From Phycisphaerales bacterium (lineage in GTDB: Bacteria; Planctomycetota; Phycisphaerae; Sedimentisphaerales; Anaerobacaceae), in NCBI GenBank assembly GCA_003533825.1, contig DQCG01000577.1, forward strand, positions 637 to 6,804: a stretch of DNA of 6,168 nt, given 5' to 3'. The notes below the pieces were generated by a model, which searched no databases, was not told where the DNA came from, and worked only from the letters and a program-made list of their open reading frames with translations. The position numbers and the translations under genes were made by a program. This document shows positions 1 to 4,291 of the stretch, one piece after another (position 1 is the first letter of the stretch; each line of letters opens with the position of its first letter).

Positions 1-747
1 CTTGTAGAGTTCGGCTTTGAATGCTTTATGCTCCGTAAGCCATTTACTTTGTTCTGCAAGAGTGGGCGGCTTGTCGTTCTCGGACTTGGTCTGCATAAAA
101 TCGAGCCACTGGCGGCTATAGTCGTTCTGCAAATCAGCCGTGAAAACGGCGGGAATCAGCCAGTATTCCTTGGGTTTGAAGTCTCGGATTTCCTTCTCTT
201 TTTCAACGATCATTTTGGTGGCAATCGATTGAACTCGGCCGGCTGAAAGACCATAGGCAATTTTCTTCCATAGCAACGGACTGATCTGATAGCCGACAAT
301 CCGGTCAAGGATTCGCCGGGCCTGCTGGGCCATAACCTTATCCATATCGAGCTTACCCGGCTTCTCAAAAGCCTGCCTGATCGAATTATGTGTTATAGCG
401 TTGAATATAACGCGATAGGTCTTTTCATCCGGAAATCCGAGCAACTGGGCAAGATGCCATGCAATCGCCTCACCTTCACGGTCAAGGTCAGTCGCTAGGT
501 AAAGCTTGTCACAGCTCTTTATCGCCGCTTTCAGTGCTTTTACGGTTCGTTCCTTGCCGTGTATAATTTCGTAGGTCGGCTCGAAATCGTTTTCGATATC
601 TACATTCAGATCTTTCGAAGGAAGGTCGCGCACGTGCCCCACCGAAGCCTTTACCTGGAAGCCAGGGCCGAGATATTTTTGTATAGTTTTCGCCTTGGCG
701 GTAGATTCGACTATCACCAGAGACTTCTTAGAAGTTGTTTTTGCCAT
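1..747 (-). CDS. topA: DNA topoisomerase I (type IA), N-terminal 249 residues, cut by window edge
   Basis: Type IA topoisomerase that relaxes negative supercoils by breaking and rejoining one DNA strand. Reading minus from the ATG at 747 gives an open frame to base 1 with no stop, so the gene is partial by window truncation. The TOPRIM domain is clear: LVIVESTAKAKTI (residues 10-22) carries the catalytic Glu14, ASVGHVRDLP (34-43) follows, and the Mg-binding acidic triad is D87/D89/E91 in ATDLDREGEAIAWHL. Next come QQARRILDRIVGY (141-153) and the GLSAGRVQSIA block (167-176), both type IA hallmarks. The active-site Tyr and the C-terminal zinc or basic regions lie beyond the edge. Many homologues have Pro where this protein has Thr16. 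An AGG about 12 bases upstream is a weak ribosome site, and no convincing promoter was found. A hairpin repeat lies about 30 bases upstream of the start codon. Identification is very secure. Confidence 0.96.
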   Translation of the reverse strand, partial: MAKTTSKKSLVIVESTAKAKTIQKYLGPGFQVKASVGHVRDLPSKDLNVDIENDFEPTYEIIHGKERTVKALKAAIKSCDKLYLATDLDREGEAIAWHLAQLLGFPDEKTYRVIFNAITHNSIRQAFEKPGKLDMDKVMAQQARRILDRIVGYQISPLLWKKIAYGLSAGRVQSIATKMIVEKEKEIRDFKPKEYWLIPAVFTADLQNDYSRQWLDFMQTKSENDKPPTLAEQSKWLTEHKAFKAELYK

Positions 748-774
748 AAAAAAAGCTTACCTATAAGTATTTAG

Positions 775-793
775 CCCTGGGTTTTACCCAGGG
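775..793. repeat. Hairpin repeat, copy 1 (CCCTGGG-TTTTA-CCCAGGG)
   Basis: A perfect 7-bp stem with a 5-base loop. It is followed on the plus strand by TTTTT (794-798), so it resembles a small intrinsic terminator for plus-strand transcripts, although no plus-strand gene ends here. For topA transcription on the minus strand it would sit in the leader, about 30 bases before the start codon. The same 19 bases recur at 950-968. Confidence 0.6.
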
Positions 794-949
794 TTTTTAC
801 CCTGTACGTGTTTAGCCTGAAAACAATGCTGATATGCAGGTTTTGAAGCTGCAATCGGGCGTCTTTGTCGGCAATTAACGCTTTTGACGGAAGAATTAGC
901 TGTTAAATCGTCACTATCAATACTAATAGCAGGCTAAACACATACTTTA

Positions 950-968
950 CCCTGGGTTTTACCCAGGG
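950..968. repeat. Hairpin repeat, copy 2 (CCCTGGG-TTTTA-CCCAGGG)
   Basis: Exact second copy of the 19-base hairpin found at 775-793, forming the outer tip of the right arm of the inverted-repeat element. Only TTT follows it on the plus strand, so it is a poorer terminator than copy 1. Because the hairpin is nearly self-complementary, it reads almost the same on both strands, and the arms as a whole are inverted. Confidence 0.6.
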
Positions 969-1186
969 TTTGCCGTCTCAAACGGGACAAAACGATTGTT
1001 CCCGAACCACTCTTCGGCTATTTCGACTACAAAATTTAGAATTGGACAAATACCGGCATGCCGTAGAAATGTCAAGAGAAAACAATTATCGGGTTTTAGT
1101 GTCACTATTAGGTCGCCCAACAGGTCATAATTGACTCCTAAAGACATTTGAGCCTTCAATTCGGCCACAAAAATGAGTTTAATCAT
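959..1186 (-). CDS. Doubtful small hypothetical ORF, 75 codons
   Basis: An ATG-started minus-strand frame occupies most of the spacer left of the CPBP gene. I do not recognise the product. It starts MIKLIFVAELKAQMSL and ends NRFVPFETANPG, and its mixed hydrophobic/acidic composition is not obviously random. No Shine-Dalgarno sequence precedes the ATG (AAAAACGCA) and no promoter is convincing. The last few codons and the TAA stop lie inside the hairpin repeat at 950-968, so the current C-terminus may have been created by that element. A chance ORF, or the remnant of a longer gene, is about as likely as a real gene. Confidence 0.22.
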   Translation of the reverse strand: MIKLIFVAELKAQMSLGVNYDLLGDLIVTLKPDNCFLLTFLRHAGICPILNFVVEIAEEWFGNNRFVPFETANPG

Positions 1187-1225
1187 TGCGTTTTTCAGGT
1201 ATATTGGGTACTTTGCTGAACATTT

Positions 1226-1233
1226 AAAGAGGT
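1226..1233 (+). promoter_or_regulatory. Ribosome binding site fixing a GTG start
   Basis: AAAGAGGT lies six bases before GTG at 1239. It is the strongest Shine-Dalgarno match near this gene and supports the GTG start over the in-frame ATG at residue 28, which would cut away the cytoplasmic N-terminus. Upstream, TTGCGT (1186-1191) and TACTTT (1209-1214) with 17-base spacing could be a weak promoter, but the match is poor. Confidence 0.6.
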
Positions 1234-1238
1234 AATAC

Positions 1239-1757
1239 GTGGAATCGGAACAGAATACGACAGTCGAGCAGAAAAAGCAGCCGTGGCTGCTTTCCCTGCT
1301 ATTTGATAATCAAATTTCGATGTGGAAGTACGTTCTGCGCACGGGGCTTATCAGTCTTGTACCTTCACTTATAATCTCGATGATTCTGGGGTTAACCGGA
1401 ATAATGACGGAAGAAACCACCCCGGAATTCGAAGGTTCCGCCATCGGCCTTTTCATTTTGCTGGTTATAATCGGCCCGCCTTTAGAGACATTGCTCATGG
1501 CCGGCGGGCTTTGGATATTGTCATTTATAACGAAACGGCCGGTCCGGCTGGCAATAATCTCGGCGATTATTTGGGCGACAGTGCACTCACTCATGGCGCC
1601 GGCATGGGGGCTGGGGGTGATTTGGCCGTTCTTCGTCTTCTCATGTTCGTATTTAGGCTGGCGAAGGCGCTCATGGTGGCGGGCGATATTAGTCACATCA
1701 TGCGTGCATGCGTTCCAGAACATCCTGCCCGCTATCGCGGTGATTGCCACTTTGTAG
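1239..1757 (+). CDS. CPBP-family (CAAX protease / Abi) intramembrane protein, 172 aa
   Basis: Predicted inner-membrane protein with about five hydrophobic segments (near residues 31-54, 68-95, 104-120, 124-140 and 148-170) after a polar N-terminus rich in Glu, Gln and Lys. The family signature is present but altered. Motif 1 reads GPPLETLLMAG (79-89), with Glu83 in the place of the first Glu of the usual EExxxR, Thr84 for the second and Ala88 for the Arg. Motif 2 is WATVH (112-116, His116), equivalent to FxxxH. Motif 3 is HAFQN (157-161), equivalent to HxxxN. By analogy with Rce1, Glu83, His116, His157 and Asn161 could still form a glutamate-dependent intramembrane protease site. Family members process prenylated proteins or peptides, or mature bacteriocins; the substrate here is unknown. 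The GTG start is backed by a good ribosome site. The stop is one base from the convergent rdgB stop. Family call fairly sure, activity unproven. Confidence 0.72.
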   Translation: MESEQNTTVEQKKQPWLLSLLFDNQISMWKYVLRTGLISLVPSLIISMILGLTGIMTEETTPEFEGSAIGLFILLVIIGPPLETLLMAGGLWILSFITKRPVRLAIISAIIWATVHSLMAPAWGLGVIWPFFVFSCSYLGWRRRSWWRAILVTSCVHAFQNILPAIAVIATL

Positions 1758-1758
1758 A

Positions 1759-2391
1759 TTACAGGCCGGTTTTCAGGAGTTCATCAAGCAGCGGTTTTAG
1801 CTTGTGGATGGCGTTGCCGCGGTGGGAGATGGCGTTTTTTTCTTCGCTCATCAACTGGGCGACGGTTTTGTTCAACTCCGGCACGAAAAAAATCGGGTCG
1901 TAGCCGAAGCCGTTCTGACCGATTTCCCTGTCGGTTATAAGACCTTCAAGCGTTCCTTCGGTTTCAATCAGGATTTCCCCGGGGCTTGCCAGGCACAGGC
2001 GGCAGACAAATCTCGCCGTGCGTTTCTCTTCGGGTATGCCTTTGAGAAGCTCCAGCGTTTTTGCGATATTTCGATGGTCGATCAGCGTCCGGTCGGCGTC
2101 TTTGGGTTTTTCGCCGGAGAACCGGGCGGATTTCACGCCGGGAGCCCCGCCGAGAGCATCGACGACCAGCCCGGAATCGTCGGCAAGTGTACACAGGCCG
2201 GTCGCTTTAGCATAACCGGCGGCTTTTTTGCGGGTGTTCTCGGCGAAAGTCGTGCCGTCTTCTTCGATTTCGGCCATCGGCGGAAGGTCCGCGAGGCCCA
2301 GCCATCGAACGTCGGCGTCGAGCATCGCCCTTATTTCAACAATCTTGCCCGGATTGCCGGTGGCAACCAGAATTTCTTTTATTTCAGACAT
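1759..2391 (-). CDS. rdgB: RdgB/HAM1 non-canonical purine NTP pyrophosphatase, 210 aa
   Basis: Hydrolyses dITP, ITP and XTP to their monophosphates plus pyrophosphate, keeping deaminated purines out of DNA and RNA. It is a cytoplasmic, usually dimeric enzyme. All family motifs are present, numbered from the ATG: TGNPGK (11-16), the acidic DDSGLVVDAL (71-80), PGVKSARFSG (84-93), GFGYDPIFFV (161-170) and the base-contacting KNAISHRG (185-192). Length is normal for the family. An in-frame TTG nine bases upstream (2400) would add three residues. I prefer ATG at 2391 because family proteins start just before the ILVATGNPGK strand, although neither start has a clear Shine-Dalgarno. The gene is convergent with the CPBP gene and divergent from guaB, another purine-nucleotide gene, across a 291-bp spacer. 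Confidence 0.95.
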   Translation of the reverse strand: MSEIKEILVATGNPGKIVEIRAMLDADVRWLGLADLPPMAEIEEDGTTFAENTRKKAAGYAKATGLCTLADDSGLVVDALGGAPGVKSARFSGEKPKDADRTLIDHRNIAKTLELLKGIPEEKRTARFVCRLCLASPGEILIETEGTLEGLITDREIGQNGFGYDPIFFVPELNKTVAQLMSEEKNAISHRGNAIHKLKPLLDELLKTGL

Positions 2392-2411
2392 CCACGGCAA
2401 TGATACATATC

Positions 2412-2439
2412 AAAAACCAAAATGCAAATTGCAAAATGG
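2412..2439. repeat. A-rich short repeat tract upstream of rdgB
   Basis: The tract repeats AAAATGCAAA-like words (AAAATGCAAATTGCAAAATG at about 2419-2438) around an imperfect TGCAAATTGCA palindrome. It resembles, in mirror form, the TTTGATATTTGATTTTTGAT tract at about 2589-2608 on the other side of the spacer. Both look like low-complexity spacer repeats rather than a defined site. No clear -10/-35 pair for rdgB was found here. Confidence 0.3.
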
Positions 2440-2510
2440 CACGTTATACTTATTTAGCCAGGGAAAACCATCCCCATCCCGATAGGATTGATGGAAAACG
2501 GGTGGCTAAC

Positions 2511-2559
2511 GTGTCGAGGGCATCCCGCCCTCGAATCGCGGGCAGGATGCCCGCGACAC
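2511..2559. repeat. 49-bp double-hairpin palindrome (REP/BIME-like)
   Basis: The unit starts GTGTCG and ends CGACAC and is nearly a perfect palindrome overall. Within it are two 7-bp hairpins with 5-base loops: CGAGGGC-ATCCC-GCCCTCG (2515-2533) and CGCGGGC-AGGAT-GCCCGCG (2537-2555). Apart from the centre, the long palindrome is broken only at three symmetric position pairs. The differences at 2517 and 2531 (A and T) against 2539 and 2553 (C and G) keep pairing within each small hairpin. The structure resembles repetitive extragenic palindromes that act as transcription attenuators, mRNA stabilisers or protein-binding sites. Multi-copy occurrence in this genome is inference from type. Confidence 0.65.
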
Positions 2560-2603
2560 TGATGGACGCGAACCTAAAAAAATGACATTTTGATATTTGA
2601 TTT

Positions 2604-2632
2604 TTGATATTCGATTACTCTTTGATTATAAT
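2604..2632 (+). promoter_or_regulatory. Sigma70-type promoter for guaB
   Basis: TTGATA (2604-2609) and a consensus TATAAT (2627-2632) are separated by exactly 17 bases. A start near 2639 would give a leader of about 44 bases before the guaB ATG, which is sensible. The promoter lies in an A/T-rich repeat tract, so some match by chance is possible, but spacing and the perfect -10 make it a strong call. I saw no PurR box or guanine riboswitch in the leader, which is too short for one. Confidence 0.65.
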
Positions 2633-2682
2633 TGGGGATTTTAATACCAGGCCAAGAAGGCGACTAATATCTGGAGCTAAAA

Positions 2683-4155
2683 ATGGATAACAGTAAAATT
2701 GTTGCGGAAGGTATAACCTTCGACGATGTTCTGCTGGTCCCGGCTAAGAGTGATTTCGTGCCGAGCCAGGCCGACACCCGCACTCAGTTGACCGACAATA
2801 TCACAATCAATATCCCGATTATCTCGGCGGCGATGGATACCGTAACCGAGGCGGCACTGGCCATCGCGCTGGCCCAGGAAGGCGGGATCGGCATCATCCA
2901 TAAGAACCTCTCGATCGAGGAGCAGAAACGGGAGGTGGCAAAAGTCAAGCGTTCCGAGCACGGCGTGATTCTCGACCCGGTAACATTATCGCCGGGCCAG
3001 CCGGTTAGAAGAGCACAGGAGCTTATGAAAGAGCAAAACGTCTCCGGCGTTCCAATTGTCGACGGCAAAAAGCTCGTTGGCATTCTGACTCGCCGGGATT
3101 TGAAGTTTCTCAAAGACTACGATGCCGAGATAAGCTCCGTCATGGTAAAGGATAACCTGGTGACAGGCCCGGCTGGAACCACGCTCGAACAAGCAAAGGA
3201 AATCCTGCAGAAGCACAAGGTCGAAAAGCTGCTGCTGGTCAACGGCAAAGGCGAGCTGGCCGGCCTGATTACAATGAGGGACATCGACCGCGTCCAGCAA
3301 TATCCCATATCGGCAAGGGACGGGCGGGGCAGGCTCCGGGTCGGTGCTGCGGTGAGCGTCCAAGATTACGAGCGAATCGAGGCCCTGATAGCAGCGGACG
3401 CCGATATTCTCGTGGTCGATACCGCTCACGGCCATTCGCAGAACGTCATCGATACAGTAAAGAAGATCAAGGCCGACTATAAGATCGACGTTATCGCAGG
3501 CAATATCGCGACCGCAAAGGCGGCGGAGGATTTGATTGCCGCCGGTGCGAACGCGGTGAAAATCGGTATCGGCCCTGGTGCCATTTGCACCACCAGAATC
3601 ATATCCGGCGTCGGAGTGCCGCAGGTCTCGGCGATAATGAACTGTGCAAAGGTAGCTCAAAAGCACAATATCCCCGTCATCGCCGACGGCGGCGTCCGGC
3701 AGTCGGGAGATATCGCCAAGGCAATCGCCGCCGGGGCTTCGAGCGTAATGATAGGCTCGCTGTTCGCAGGCCTCAAAGAAAGCCCGGGCCAGTTGGTCAT
3801 CTACAAGGGCAGACAGTTCAAGGAATACAGGGGCATGGGTTCTTTGGGCGCGATGGTCAAAGGCTCCGCCGAGCGTTACGGCCAGAGCAGCTCGACCGAA
3901 GCGAGCAAGCTCGTACCCGAAGGCGTCGAAGGCCGGGTGCCCTACCGTGGGACGTTAGGTGATTTCGTCTATCAATTAGTCGGCGGCCTGCGGGCCGGTA
4001 TGGGCTACTGCGGGGCAAGAAATATCGAAGAGTTGAAAAAGACCAGCCGATTCGTAAGGATTAGTGCCGCTTCGGTCCACGAGTCCCACCCGCACGATAT
4101 CCAGATAACCAAGGAAGCACCGAACTACTCGGCAAGCCTGCCCTTCGAAGACTAA
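2683..4155 (+). CDS. guaB: Inosine-5'-monophosphate dehydrogenase, 490 aa
   Basis: Oxidises IMP to XMP with NAD+, the committed step to guanine nucleotides. It is a cytoplasmic (beta/alpha)8-barrel enzyme, normally a tetramer. The start is fixed by TGGAG six bases before the ATG. The barrel begins with ITFDDVLLVPAKSDFVPS (11-28) and ISAAMDTVTE (47-56). A pair of CBS domains (about 97-146 and 155-205) is inserted; these usually form the nucleotide-binding Bateman module. The NAD/IMP region has VVDTAHGHS (244-252). The catalytic loop is GIGPGAICTTR (295-305) with nucleophile Cys302, and IADGGVR (333-339) binds the IMP phosphate. The mobile flap has YRGMGSLGAMVKGSAERYG (382-400) with the Arg398-Tyr399 pair, then EGVEGRVPYRG (413-423). 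Ala300 replaces the Ser common just before the catalytic Cys. Length is typical. Two stop codons in tandem (TAATAA) end the gene. guaA is not next to it. Confidence 0.97.
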   Translation: MDNSKIVAEGITFDDVLLVPAKSDFVPSQADTRTQLTDNITINIPIISAAMDTVTEAALAIALAQEGGIGIIHKNLSIEEQKREVAKVKRSEHGVILDPVTLSPGQPVRRAQELMKEQNVSGVPIVDGKKLVGILTRRDLKFLKDYDAEISSVMVKDNLVTGPAGTTLEQAKEILQKHKVEKLLLVNGKGELAGLITMRDIDRVQQYPISARDGRGRLRVGAAVSVQDYERIEALIAADADILVVDTAHGHSQNVIDTVKKIKADYKIDVIAGNIATAKAAEDLIAAGANAVKIGIGPGAICTTRIISGVGVPQVSAIMNCAKVAQKHNIPVIADGGVRQSGDIAKAIAAGASSVMIGSLFAGLKESPGQLVIYKGRQFKEYRGMGSLGAMVKGSAERYGQSSSTEASKLVPEGVEGRVPYRGTLGDFVYQLVGGLRAGMGYCGARNIEELKKTSRFVRISAASVHESHPHDIQITKEAPNYSASLPFED

Positions 4156-4291
4156 TAAACAATTTACGATTTTCGATCCGTTCGACTTTGCTCAGGACAG
4201 GTTTACGATTGACGATTTATAAATGGTCAATCGACAATAGTCGATAGACAATTTATGGCTTAGCCATAGACAATTTATGCCACAGGTATAG
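4156..4291. repeat. Patchwork of short direct and inverted repeats between convergent guaB and the GLUG gene
   Basis: TTTACGATT occurs at 4163-4171 and 4202-4210. CGATTGAC (4206-4213) faces GTCAATCG (4226-4233), and GTCAATCG returns at 4291-4298, running into the downstream gene. TCGAC-AATA-GTCGA (4231-4244) is a small hairpin. ATAGACAATTTATG is repeated exactly at 4244-4257 and 4266-4279, overlapping a TATGGCT-T-AGCCATA palindrome (4254-4268). No hairpin is followed by a T-run good enough for a confident terminator of guaB. No ORF of note. This looks like accumulated spacer repeats. Confidence 0.5.
4181..4200. repeat. Probable dispersed repeat unit, TTCGACTTTGCTCAGGACAG
   Basis: This 20-base word, which reads FDFAQD in one frame, matches a type of short dispersed repeat that I recall from spacers and spurious ORFs of many environmental bacterial genomes. 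Here it lies between two copies of TTTACGATT. Recognition is from memory, not from a search, and only one copy is in the window. Confidence 0.4.

Larger units (their letters stand above)
775..968. repeat. 194-bp inverted-repeat element (MITE-like or structured), between topA and the CPBP gene
   Basis: The two ends are imperfect inverted repeats of each other. The left arm (775-819) and right arm (930-968) share a 7-bp hairpin CCCTGGG/CCCAGGG at the outer tip. They also share a 15-of-16 match nearer the middle: 804-819, ending GTGTTTAGCCTG, against 930-945, beginning CAGGCTAAACAC. The left arm has about six extra bases between these blocks. The 110-bp interior (820-929) shows no ORF and no further symmetry that I could find. 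No convincing target-site duplication is seen at the borders. Terminal inverted repeats around a short non-coding core fit a miniature non-autonomous element. A folded RNA or regulatory structure is an alternative. The inverted symmetry is directly visible; mobility is inference. Confidence 0.6.

Noticed and set aside
775..798. Intrinsic terminator for a plus-strand transcript
   Set aside because: The hairpin plus T5 looks right, but no plus-strand gene ends upstream, and the same hairpin recurs as part of an inverted-repeat element, so it is described as a repeat.
1310..1903. Long ORFs overlapping the CPBP gene on both strands
   Set aside because: They have no recognisable domains or ribosome sites, while the 1239-1757 frame has membrane segments, CPBP motifs and a good Shine-Dalgarno.
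2392..2400. TTG start for rdgB at 2400
   Set aside because: It would add three residues, has no Shine-Dalgarno, and the ATG at 2391 fits the family N-terminus better. It cannot be fully excluded.
1804..2403. A 199-codon plus-strand ORF antisense to rdgB
   Set aside because: It is the shadow of a gene with every RdgB motif intact on the minus strand.
2453..2463. TTTAGCCAGGG resembling the words in the element near topA
   Set aside because: Only about 11 bases of partial similarity to TTTAGCCCTGGG; too short to claim another copy.
2986..3666. A 226-codon minus-strand ORF within guaB
   Set aside because: It is antisense to the conserved IMPDH core and has no family resemblance.
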